Of a DNA stretch of 24,355 bases, positions 1 through 7,205 are shown in pieces. The first letter of the stretch is position 1. The number at the start of each line of letters is the position of its first letter. Source of the DNA: RGIG9379 sp031553005 (GTDB taxonomy: Bacteria > Bacteroidota > Bacteroidia > Bacteroidales > Paludibacteraceae); NCBI GenBank assembly GCA_031553005.1, contig JAVBMA010000057.1:1-24355 (forward strand), in the 5' to 3' direction. Made by a program: the position numbers and the translations under genes. The notes beneath the pieces are model-generated. The model was not told the DNA's origin. It did not search any database and worked only from the letters and a program-made list of their open reading frames with translations.

Positions 1-38
1 AGGAGGGGGAAGCGGCAAAGCCGCCGCTTCCCCCTCCT
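1..38. repeat. GC-rich palindromic hairpin, left window end
   Basis: Positions 1-15 pair perfectly with 24-38 around an 8-base loop; an alternative inner stem pairs 12-16 with 20-24 around AAA. It is far richer in G+C than its surroundings. A related hairpin at 24287-24327 shares the core with loop AAA. The left copy looks like the right one minus a single GGC in one arm. It sits downstream of the leftward cvpA gene. It could be a dispersed palindromic repeat or a transcription terminator. It begins at base 1, so it may extend outside the window. Confidence 0.85.
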
Positions 39-63
39 GCGTTTCTTTATATAACCACCAAGG

Positions 64-91
64 TGTCATTCCGAACGTAGTGAGGAATCTT
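64..91 (+). repeat. Short dispersed-repeat element, TGTCATTCCGAACG type
   Basis: It starts TGTCATTCCGAACG and ends GGAATCTT, with ATTCC/GGAAT as short internal inverted arms. A longer divergent copy lies at 24231-24266 on the opposite strand. Sequences of this kind are, from memory, common intergenic repeats in Bacteroidota and other bacteria. It lies 25 bases from the GC hairpin, which mirrors the right end of the window, where the gap is 20 bases. Confidence 0.7.
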
Positions 92-122
92 AGAATGTAT
101 AGTTGGAGGTGCTTTTTACGAC

Positions 123-173
123 AAAATTCTCCCGATTTTTCCATGATTTATGTACAAAATCGGGGGGATTTTC
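123..173. repeat. Imperfect 17-bp inverted repeat
   Basis: Arms 123-139 and 157-173 match at 15 of 17 positions; the two mismatches would be G-U pairs in one RNA strand. The loop is 17 bases. Each arm has an A/T-rich end followed by a C/G run (CCCGATTTT against AAAATCGGG). It is about 350 bases beyond the cvpA stop, so it could end a long cvpA 3' UTR, or belong to the repeat cluster. I cannot choose between these. Confidence 0.6.
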
Positions 174-520
174 AGGAAATAATAGTTTGTAACAAGGTTA
201 TTATCTGCTTGTTATTTATTCCCCGAATATCCCTATTTCAAATCGATACGAAGGAAACTAAAATTCCCACCTTTACTTGTTTGAGAGATAACACAGGAAC
301 CGTCATCCAATCTGAATCCATATCGCGTTTTCGCAACTGTTTCATTCTTTTTATTCGAGAATAATTCAGTCTTATAATTGTCCGGTTGGCATAAGGTCTA
401 CATCTATATTTCTCATATACCGTTCTTTCGGTTATTTCAAATCATGATTTCCGTTTCGCCCGATTCTTAATACTTCGTCTCCAGGTCGAATTTTTTGATA
501 AGGCATTCTGTGAACTTACG

Positions 521-1015
521 CTATTTTAATACATCTTCCAAATGCAGCAAAGGAAGGGCGGCAGGGACAATTTTTTGGATGGGAGTGTACAGCTTTGATT
601 TCTGTTTTGTCTTTTCGTCTATTATTTTCAGGTTATTATTGACAAAATCAAAAGCATTGAAGAAAATACTAATTATGAGTAAGTATTTGATAAATGAAAT
701 AACTCCGCCTAATAATTTGTTTAGCCAACCGAGCGCAATCAAGCTGATAAGCTTATCTATCAGAATGGCAATAAAATGAAATAAGAGTAGTGCAAGTAAA
801 AATATGATTATCAGGCCGACGGCGGGAGATATTTTCTGGTCGATTCCTAATAGGGACTCTGCAAACTGTATGGCCGGAGCAGCAAAATATTTTGCAATAT
901 ATATACTGATAATGATGCCTATAAGCCCTGAAAGTTCAAGGACAAAACCTTTAAAAAGGCCTCTGATGAACCCAAATATCAGCAATGCGATTATGACAAT
1001 ATCAAATACATTCAT
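521..1015 (-). CDS. CvpA family membrane protein
   Basis: The 164-residue product has four hydrophobic helices and the CvpA-type opening: a first helix followed by GFIRGLFKGF (about residues 15-24), then a second helix with small residues. CvpA of Escherichia coli is an inner-membrane protein first linked to colicin V export; its molecular role is still unclear. The length fits the family (about 160-190 residues). The ATG at 1015 begins directly with a typical MNVFDIVI start. It lies 95 bases downstream of infB on the same strand. Between them is a terminator-like hairpin ending about 18-20 bases before this start, so expression may depend on read-through or RNA processing. From memory, cvpA after infB is a common arrangement in Bacteroidales. 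Family assignment is firm; function is not. Confidence 0.88.
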   Translation of the reverse strand: MNVFDIVIIALLIFGFIRGLFKGFVLELSGLIGIIISIYIAKYFAAPAIQFAESLLGIDQKISPAVGLIIIFLLALLLFHFIAILIDKLISLIALGWLNKLLGGVISFIKYLLIISIFFNAFDFVNNNLKIIDEKTKQKSKLYTPIQKIVPAALPLLHLEDVLK

Positions 1016-1032
1016 TGTTTAAAAACGGATGT

Positions 1033-1088
1033 AAAAAGAAAAGTTGAAAACGAAAAAGACCTTTTAAATTCTGTTTCGTTCTCAACTT
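1033..1088 (-). terminator. Rho-independent terminator-like hairpin after infB
   Basis: On the minus strand the arm at 1088-1074 pairs with 1055-1041, 15 positions with one mismatch that would be G-U in RNA, around an 18-base loop. It is followed by TTTTCTTTTTAC, a terminator-like U tract. It sits 23 bases past the infB stop and ends just before the cvpA start codon. It most likely terminates or attenuates the rimP-nusA-infB transcript. Confidence 0.75.
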
Positions 1089-1110
1089 CTAATATTTAAC
1101 TTTCAATTGA

Positions 1111-3987
1111 TTAAAGAGTCCTTTGTACTTCTACCTGTTCAAAGCCTTCGATCATATCACCGACTCTGATATCGTTGTAATTCTGGATATTTAATCCGCA
1201 TTCGTAGCCGGTTGCGACTTCTTTTACGTCTTCCTTAAAGCGTTTCAGGGAAGCAAGATCGCCTGTGTAAACCACGATTCCGTCGCGAATAAGCCGGACT
1301 TTATTTCCACGCTTGATTTTTCCTTCACGTACGAGGCATCCGGCAACTGTACCCACTTTGGTGATTTTGAATACTTCCTGCACTTCGGCGGCTCCGGTGA
1401 TTTCTTCTTTAAATTCCGGAGAAAGCATTCCTTCCATAGCGGCTTTAATTTCTTCGATAGCATCGTAGATGATAGAGTAAAGCCTGATGTCAATCTCTTC
1501 TTTGTCTGCCATTCTACGTGCTGTTTGTGACGGACGAACCTGGAATCCTACAATAATTGCATTAGATGCAACTGCTAGCATAACGTCTGATTCGGATATC
1601 TGTCCGACAGCTTTGTGAATAACATTCACTTGTATTTGTTCTGTAGAGAGTTTCAAAAGCGAATCGGCCAATGCTTCTACCGATCCGTCCACGTCTCCCT
1701 TTACAATTATATTCAATTCCTGGAAGTTTCCTAATGCAATACGACGGCCGATTTCGTCCAGTGTTAAGTGACGGGATGTCCTTAAGCCTTGCTCGCGTTG
1801 TAATTGTTCGCGTTTGTTGGCAATTTCACGTGTTTCCTGTTCGGACGACATTACATTAAAGTTGTCTCCCGCTTGTGGAGCGCCGTTCAATCCAAGTATC
1901 AATGCAGGTTCTGCCGGAGCAGCTTCTGTAATTCTCTGATTACGCTCATTGAACATCGCTTTTACTTTACCGAAATAAGTTCCGGCAACAATCGGATCTC
2001 CTACTTTGAGTGTTCCGTTACTTACGAGAACAGTAGAGACATATCCACGGCCTTTATCAAGTTGCGATTCGATGATTGTTCCTGTTGCTTTTTTATCCGG
2101 ATTAGCTTTTAAATCCAACATTTCCGCTTCCAAAAGAACTTTTTCCATCAACTCTTTTACTCCGAGACCTTGTTTTGCGGCGATGTCCTGTGATTGGTAT
2201 TTACCACCCCAATCCTCTACAAGGTAATTCATGTTTGCCAATGATTCCTTGATTTTTTCCGGATTAGCAGCCGGTTTGTCAATTTTATTGATGGCAAAAA
2301 TGATCGGTACGCCCGCAACGGAAGCGTGATTGATAGCTTCGATAGTTTGAGGCATCACATCGTCGTCAGCGGCAACAATGATAATTGCAATATCTGTTAC
2401 TTTAGCCCCACGCGCACGCATTGCAGTAAATGCTTCGTGACCGGGAGTATCCAGGAATGTAATTTGTTGTCCGTTAGCCAATGTTACGTTGTAAGCTCCG
2501 ATATGTTGGGTGATTCCTCCTGCCTCTCCGGCAATTACATTCGTTTTGCGGATGTAGTCGAGCAATGATGTTTTACCATGGTCGACATGTCCCATTACGG
2601 TAACAATAGGAGGACGGGACAGCAAATCGTCTTCGCTATCTTCTTCTTCTTGTATGGCTTCTGCTACTTCGGCACTGATGTATTCGGTTTCGAAGCCAAA
2701 TTCATCGGCAACTATATTAATAGTTTCGGCATCCAACCGTTGGTTAATAGATACCATCAATCCAAGGCTCATACATGTTCCGATTACTTTTGTAACGGGT
2801 ACATCCATCATGGTTGCCAATTCGCTGACGGTAACAAATTCCGTAATTTTTAGTTTGTTTTGATCCAAACGTTCCTGTTCTTCCAGTTCCATTTGTTTCA
2901 TGGACTGTATTTCACGCTTGTCTCTACGGTGTTTGGCTGCTTTTGTTTTTTGTCCTTTGTTGGTCAGGCGGGCAAGAGTTTCCTTTATCTGTTTCTGAAC
3001 GGCTTCATCACTGACTTCCGGTTTAATTACCGATTTTTTAAAGCTTTTTTTCTTGTCTATAGGCTTTGATGGGTTAATAGTAGGCCTATTGGCTGCACCT
3101 TCCTGAGGCTTGTTTTTGAAATTGTCAATGTCTACACGTTCTTTTTGAATGCGTTTTCTCTTTTTCTTTTTGTCCGTATCGGATGAAGAATTTTCTTTAA
3201 GATCAATGCTGCCAACGATCTTAGGCCCGTTTAACCTGGGAACATTTGTTCTGATAACATTTTTCTTGTCATCGGTTTCTTCTGTCTCCGCAGTTTTAAA
3301 CGAAGGTTTGTTTTGTTCCCGCTCTTTACGTCTTTCTTCTTTCGTTTTTTTCTTTGGGCGGGTTTGCTGGTTAATAGAAGAGAGGTCAATCTTTCCTACT
3401 ACGTTTATGCTGGTTTTTAACTCAGTTTTTCCTAATGTGAAGACATTCTTTTCTGATTGATTGATTGTTGTTTCAATCTCTGGCTCGCCTTCATAGACAG
3501 GTGTGTTTTCTTCTACACCTTGAGCACTTTCCTCTTCGAAAACCTCATTTTCGATTTCCGGTTCTTGTTCGGTATGGGAAATTTCCTTTACAGGAGCCTC
3601 GGAAACATTTTCTGCAACAGGTTCTTCCTTGGTATTTTCTTGTTTTTTGTACAAGGAATCCAAGTCTATTTTTCCTACTTGTTTGATTTTAGGTAATTGG
3701 TCATCAGGGATTACCGTTTTAATCTCTTCTTCTTTAGGCTCTTCAAATCCTTCGATGGATATGCTTTCCCTCTTCTCTTTTATCTGCCTTTGTTGACTGA
3801 TTTTCTCCGAAGCAATTTTTAAATTTTTGTCTTTGCTAAATTCTTCGTACAGAAGACCTTCCTCCGCATCCGTAATTTTATAATTCGGATCGGAAGGAAT
3901 GTCGTGTCCTTTCTTGTGGAGAAAGTCTACAACGGTAGAGATTCCTACGTTTAATTCTTTCGCAATTTTGCTTAATCGTATAGACAT
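1111..3987 (-). CDS. infB: Translation initiation factor IF-2
   Basis: This GTPase places fMet-tRNA on the 30S subunit and promotes 50S joining. The 958-residue protein has an N-terminal IF2N-type helical domain (residues 1-55), a long charged linker (about 60-370), a second IF2N-like segment (about 380-440), and the GTPase core. In the core, G1 GHVDHGKT is at 466-473, G3 DTPGH at 513-517 and G4 NKID at 567-570. Domains II-IV follow, ending in an intact C-terminal domain. The linker repeats the motif VGKIDL three times (104-109, 197-202, and VGSIDL at 258-263). The long linker agrees with what I know of Bacteroidota IF2. The ATG at 3987 opens with the usual SIRLSKIAKELNV. It is the third gene after rimP and nusA, 73 bases downstream of nusA. 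Confidence 0.98.
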   Translation of the reverse strand: MSIRLSKIAKELNVGISTVVDFLHKKGHDIPSDPNYKITDAEEGLLYEEFSKDKNLKIASEKISQQRQIKEKRESISIEGFEEPKEEEIKTVIPDDQLPKIKQVGKIDLDSLYKKQENTKEEPVAENVSEAPVKEISHTEQEPEIENEVFEEESAQGVEENTPVYEGEPEIETTINQSEKNVFTLGKTELKTSINVVGKIDLSSINQQTRPKKKTKEERRKEREQNKPSFKTAETEETDDKKNVIRTNVPRLNGPKIVGSIDLKENSSSDTDKKKKRKRIQKERVDIDNFKNKPQEGAANRPTINPSKPIDKKKSFKKSVIKPEVSDEAVQKQIKETLARLTNKGQKTKAAKHRRDKREIQSMKQMELEEQERLDQNKLKITEFVTVSELATMMDVPVTKVIGTCMSLGLMVSINQRLDAETINIVADEFGFETEYISAEVAEAIQEEEDSEDDLLSRPPIVTVMGHVDHGKTSLLDYIRKTNVIAGEAGGITQHIGAYNVTLANGQQITFLDTPGHEAFTAMRARGAKVTDIAIIIVAADDDVMPQTIEAINHASVAGVPIIFAINKIDKPAANPEKIKESLANMNYLVEDWGGKYQSQDIAAKQGLGVKELMEKVLLEAEMLDLKANPDKKATGTIIESQLDKGRGYVSTVLVSNGTLKVGDPIVAGTYFGKVKAMFNERNQRITEAAPAEPALILGLNGAPQAGDNFNVMSSEQETREIANKREQLQREQGLRTSRHLTLDEIGRRIALGNFQELNIIVKGDVDGSVEALADSLLKLSTEQIQVNVIHKAVGQISESDVMLAVASNAIIVGFQVRPSQTARRMADKEEIDIRLYSIIYDAIEEIKAAMEGMLSPEFKEEITGAAEVQEVFKITKVGTVAGCLVREGKIKRGNKVRLIRDGIVVYTGDLASLKRFKEDVKEVATGYECGLNIQNYNDIRVGDMIEGFEQVEVQRTL

Positions 3988-4060
3988 ATTTTGACTTTAA
4001 AAAACTTTTTTTGTTAACTCCTACCGAATAGTATTCAACCGGTTAAATATTTTGGTTGGT

Positions 4061-5326
4061 TTACGCTTCTGTATTCGGATCGAACTCGGAACGTAAGATA
4101 TCCAATACTTCATCGATAGTTTCTTCTTCCAAATCGGTACGTCTGATAAGCTCTTCCCTTGGCATTTCCAAGACATTTTTAGCTGTGTCGCAACCGATAC
4201 TTTTCAATACATCAATAACCCATGGTTCAATTTCGTCAAGGAATTCATCCAGGAAGATATCCTCTTCATCGAAGTTGTCTTCCAAATCACGGAATACTTC
4301 GATCTGGTATTCTGTCAGCATACTGGCAAGTTTGATGTTCATACCGCCTTTACCGATAGCAAGGGAGACCTCTTCCGGTTTCAGATATACTTCCGCTTTC
4401 TTTTGGTCTTCGATCAACCGGATGGATGATATTCTTGCAGGGCTTAATGCTCTTGAAATAAATAGGGATATATTGTTTGTGTAATTTATTACGTCGATGT
4501 TTTCATTGCGGAGCTCGCGAACGATTCCGTGGATACGTGAACCTTTCATCCCAACGCAAGCGCCTACCGGATCAATGCGTTCATCGTAAGATTCTACTGC
4601 TACTTTTGCTCTTTCTCCCGGAATACGGGCAATGCGGCGAATTGTGATCAGACCGTCATTTATTTCAGGAACTTCCAGTTCAAATAAGCGTTGTAAGAAT
4701 AGAGGCGAAGTTCTGGATAAGATAATTTTCGGATTGTTATTTTTGTTATCCACTTTTGCAACTACAGCCCGTATTGTATCACCCTTGCGGTAAAAGTCGG
4801 ACGGAATCTGTTCGGCTTTCGGAAGGAGCATTTCATTCCCTTCGTCATCCAGCAGCAATATCTCTTTTTTCCATACCTGATATACTTCTCCGATAACGAT
4901 AGAGCCTATTTTTTCCTTATACTTATTATAAATGGAATCTTTTTGAAGGTCTAATATCTTTGAAGCTAATGTTTGGCGTAAATTCAGGATAGCACGGCGA
5001 CCGAAAGAGGCAAAATCAACTTTGTCGGTAACTTCTTCACCTACTTCAAAATCGGTATCAATCTTTTGGGCTTCGGTAAAAGAAATTTGTGTATTGGTGT
5101 CTTCCAGTTCGTCATCTTCAACCACTATGCGGTTACGATAAATCTCAAAGTCTCCTTTATCAGGATTGATTATCACATCGTAATTTTCATCCGTTCCGAA
5201 CATTTTTGAAATCACACTGCGGAAGGATTCTTCCAACACACTCATCATTGTGCTTCTGTCAATATTCTTCAGTTCCTTAAATTCTGAAAAAGTATCAATC
5301 AAACTTATCGTTTCTTGTTTCGCCAT
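4061..5326 (-). CDS. nusA: Transcription termination/antitermination factor NusA
   Basis: NusA binds RNA polymerase and nascent RNA, modulating pausing, termination and rRNA antitermination. The 421-residue protein has an N-terminal polymerase-binding domain (1 to about 130), an S1 domain (about 130-205), and two KH domains. The first KH domain carries GACVGMKG at 255-262 and the second carries IGKGGM at 324-329. An acidic tail with a helix-hairpin-helix-like segment (about 365-421) follows. It lacks the long C-terminal repeat region of the E. coli protein, as is usual outside Proteobacteria. Its ATG lies 2 bases after the rimP stop, so the two are probably translated together. Confidence 0.97.
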   Translation of the reverse strand: MAKQETISLIDTFSEFKELKNIDRSTMMSVLEESFRSVISKMFGTDENYDVIINPDKGDFEIYRNRIVVEDDELEDTNTQISFTEAQKIDTDFEVGEEVTDKVDFASFGRRAILNLRQTLASKILDLQKDSIYNKYKEKIGSIVIGEVYQVWKKEILLLDDEGNEMLLPKAEQIPSDFYRKGDTIRAVVAKVDNKNNNPKIILSRTSPLFLQRLFELEVPEINDGLITIRRIARIPGERAKVAVESYDERIDPVGACVGMKGSRIHGIVRELRNENIDVINYTNNISLFISRALSPARISSIRLIEDQKKAEVYLKPEEVSLAIGKGGMNIKLASMLTEYQIEVFRDLEDNFDEEDIFLDEFLDEIEPWVIDVLKSIGCDTAKNVLEMPREELIRRTDLEEETIDEVLDILRSEFDPNTEA

Positions 5327-5328
5327 GA

Positions 5329-5796
5329 CTATTTAAATCTGATAGTATATTTTGTATATTTTATATTTTCGTATTTGAACGGAAGTGTTTCCGTTATCTC
5401 TACTTTCCTTTTAGCTCCTTCCGGTTTAACTTTCCGTGTTACTTCAAGACCGAATCCCGATTCATTCACATCAACAAGGGTTCCTTGAAATTTAATGCCT
5501 GAAAGATCAAGTACTTCTACTTCGCAACCTTCATGTTTTTGGTATTGTTTCAATACTTTAAAAGGGGAGCCTAATCCGGGAGAACCGACTTCCAGTTCAT
5601 AATCTTCTTTGTCTCTGTCAAATCCGGACTCAATAAACCGGGCAAGTTCTGCGCAATAATCAATAGAAATACCATCTTCAGAATCTATTTCTACCAGAAT
5701 GGAATTTTCTTTACTGACTTTGATGTCGACAATAAAACAATCGGATTCTTTTATGAATTCTTCGACAGCCTGTTTAATAAGATCGTTTTCTATCAT
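5329..5796 (-). CDS. rimP: Ribosome maturation factor RimP
   Basis: RimP helps assemble the 30S subunit. The 155-residue product shows the family's alpha-beta N-terminal domain with VEIDSEDGISIDYCAELARF, then the hallmark YELEVGSPGLGSPF, then a C-terminal SH3-like domain. The reading frame is open 72 bases further upstream (to 5868). I chose the ATG at 5796 because homologues start at this MIENDL-type position and because the extra 24 codons lie between the promoter at 5858-5889 and this ATG. It is the first gene of the rimP-nusA-infB operon, an order conserved across bacteria. Confidence 0.95.
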   Translation of the reverse strand: MIENDLIKQAVEEFIKESDCFIVDIKVSKENSILVEIDSEDGISIDYCAELARFIESGFDRDKEDYELEVGSPGLGSPFKVLKQYQKHEGCEVEVLDLSGIKFQGTLVDVNESGFGLEVTRKVKPEGAKRKVEITETLPFKYENIKYTKYTIRFK

Positions 5797-5857
5797 TTTG
5801 CTTTTGGATAATAAAATAGGGGAACTGTAGTCCCCCTCTCCATCCTTCAATTCGGCA

Positions 5858-5889
5858 CAAAAATACACTAATTATGAATATAATCCAAA
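5858..5889 (-). promoter_or_regulatory. Bacteroidota-type promoter for rimP-nusA-infB
   Basis: Read on the minus strand, TTTG (5889-5886) is separated by exactly 20 bases from TATTTTTG (5865-5858). This fits the known primary-sigma consensus TTTG-N19/20-TAnnTTTG completely. Transcription should start near 5850, giving a leader of about 55 bases before the rimP ATG at 5796; the fit also supports that start codon. Confidence 0.8.
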
Positions 5890-6056
5890 TACTTGAAAAA
5901 AAAACTAAGAAAGGTGTTGGATTTCTTTCGATTATTTCCGGATATGATATTGTCCAAATAAACTGTTTTTGGAAATAACTATTCTGTTTGTTTAGTTCCA
6001 AATGTGCAAATTGTATTTTATTTATTTGATTGTTTTTGTTAAATTATGTTTTATAT

Positions 6057-6087
6057 TTTAATATTAAATTAATTATTTTTATGTTTG
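6057..6087 (+). promoter_or_regulatory. Promoter for the outer-membrane protein gene
   Basis: The -7 element TATGTTTG (6080-6087) matches TAnnTTTG. The -33 element is TTTA (6057-6060), one base off, with a 19-base spacer. The predicted start near 6094 gives a leader of about 67 bases. AAGGAG at 6104-6109 is too far from the ATG to be its ribosome binding site. Confidence 0.6.
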
Positions 6088-6160
6088 TAATTGTAATTAA
6101 TTCAAGGAGATATAAGAAACCTTGAAAAAATAATTTTTAATCTATTAACATTATTAGAAA

Positions 6161-6826
6161 ATGAGAAAGTTTTTTATCATGCTATTGTTTGTAGCAGTAT
6201 CCTGTGGTTTGTCATATTCTCAAATCGACGAAAGAAAAGGATATATCAGTTTTGGAGCAGGTCTTAATATCCCAACCGGGGATTATGCTTATGGAGGCGG
6301 TAAAGACGCAAAAAAAAGTTTTCAGGATAGTGATCTTGATGCGTTTGTAAAGCCGGGTGTTCATTTAAATCTGGTTAATTTCGGTTATTTGTTCTGGGAA
6401 AATTATGTTGGAATGTGCGCCTCTTTTAACGGAGGTGTAAATAAACATGATATGGGCGGCGATGATGATCCTTCTTATGGTGGATACACGAATCTGATGG
6501 TAGGACCTATGGGCTCATATCCGGTTGCTGAATTTTTTCAGGTAGATCTACGTCCGATGATTGGTCTCGGATTAGGATTTACTCCCGGAATCGGTGATGA
6601 TGATTTTAAAGTAGGCGCCGGTTTAGCTTATGGTGTTGGTGCTACTTTCCGTTTCAATCTGGCTTCAAGATTCGCGATTCACCTGAATCTGGATTGGTTT
6701 AAAAGCGATTGCGGATATGAAACAGAGGTGACCAATTTTTACGGAAAAACTACTACCGAGGAGGTTGATTTCAATATCAGCGCTTTTACCGCAGGTATAT
6801 CTTTTGCTGTAAGACTCGGCAATTAG
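6161..6826 (+). CDS. Small outer-membrane beta-barrel protein
   Basis: The 221-residue product has a signal peptide (residues 1 to about 20, cleavage likely after SYS before QIDER). It then shows alternating polar and hydrophobic strands rich in Gly and aromatics, for example GYISFGAGLNIPTGDY, AGLAYGVGATFRFNLA and FTAGISFAVRLGN. The last strand closing the protein is typical of 8-stranded outer-membrane barrels such as the OmpW/OmpA-barrel-like and porin-like families of Bacteroidota. A long acidic, glycine-rich loop lies around residues 90-105. It stands alone, with its own promoter and terminator, so it is probably monocistronic. Specific function is unknown. Confidence 0.85.
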   Translation: MRKFFIMLLFVAVSCGLSYSQIDERKGYISFGAGLNIPTGDYAYGGGKDAKKSFQDSDLDAFVKPGVHLNLVNFGYLFWENYVGMCASFNGGVNKHDMGGDDDPSYGGYTNLMVGPMGSYPVAEFFQVDLRPMIGLGLGFTPGIGDDDFKVGAGLAYGVGATFRFNLASRFAIHLNLDWFKSDCGYETEVTNFYGKTTTEEVDFNISAFTAGISFAVRLGN

Positions 6827-6846
6827 TAATATATTGAACAACATTG

Positions 6847-6882
6847 AAAAAGCGGGATTATTAAGATATAATCCCGCTTTTT
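6847..6882. terminator. Perfect bidirectional Rho-independent terminator
   Basis: A 15-bp perfect stem (6847-6861 with 6868-6882) closes a 6-base loop. The A run on one side and the T run on the other give a U tract on either strand. It begins 20 bases after the barrel protein's stop codon and separates that gene from the operon starting at 7206. Confidence 0.93.
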
Positions 6883-7205
6883 ATTTTCACAATAATTCCC
6901 GGAAAAATGATTTTCTATCCGAACCTGTGTGATTGATAGAATAAGTTTAAAGTTAATTCTATGATTATCAATTTTGTCTTTTTTAATATACAATATAAAT
7001 ATGATTTGAAAAAATAATTACCTTTGCGGTTGCTTTAGGTAGTTGGGTTCGGTAAGAGCAGGGAATATGATGATTTTTGGATAAAAAGAGCAGCTATATT
7101 CTACGAATCCAAGATTAAAATATACAATGACCTGACAAAGAACGAATGTTCATTGGCGAAAATGATTGGAAGATTTTCCGGGTTTTGATGTAAAAAATTA
7201 TATGT
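6883..7205 (+). other. Intergenic region and long leader of the GT117 operon
   Basis: It contains a likely -7 promoter element (7019-7026) and about 170 bases of leader before the ATG at 7206. In the leader one frame is open from about 7010 to a TGA at 7188 and reads as plausible protein near its end, but its only ATG is at 7162, giving eight residues. I recognise no riboswitch or RNA family there. A short inverted pair GAAC/GTTC at 7140-7151 is too weak to call. Confidence 0.5.
7019..7026 (+). promoter_or_regulatory. Probable -7 element for the GT117 operon
   Basis: TACCTTTG matches TAnnTTTG and is followed by CGG, a context I associate with Bacteroidota promoters. No TTTG is found 18-20 bases upstream; the nearest is only 10 bases away. 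The call therefore rests on the -7 box alone. Transcription would start near 7032. Confidence 0.5.

Larger units (their letters stand above)
1..520. other. Gene-free, repeat-bearing stretch downstream of cvpA
   Basis: No convincing gene. An open frame at 80-364 runs through the repeats and its translation resembles no protein. From left to right the stretch holds the GC-rich hairpin (1-38), a short dispersed-repeat-like element (64-91) and an imperfect 17-bp inverted repeat (123-173). The remaining 174-520 shows nothing I recognise apart from a weak 4-bp hairpin at 419-432. Confidence 0.7.

Noticed and set aside
80..364. Open frame of 94 codons in the left gene-free stretch
   Set aside because: It runs through the dispersed element and the inverted repeat. 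The translation has no protein-like pattern and no ribosome-binding or promoter support.
495..779. Open frame opposite cvpA
   Set aside because: It is a shadow of the well-supported cvpA gene on the other strand.
2578..2853. Several plus-strand frames opposite infB, up to 103 codons
   Set aside because: They are antisense to the conserved IF-2 sequence, and their translations reflect codon bias of infB, not a protein family.
5797..5868. 24-codon N-terminal extension of RimP
   Set aside because: It lies just downstream of the promoter, where homologues have no residues. The ATG at 5796 gives the normal length.
7162..7188. Eight-codon leader peptide before the GT117 gene
   Set aside because: It is too short, without regulatory codons or a following attenuator; nothing separates it from chance.
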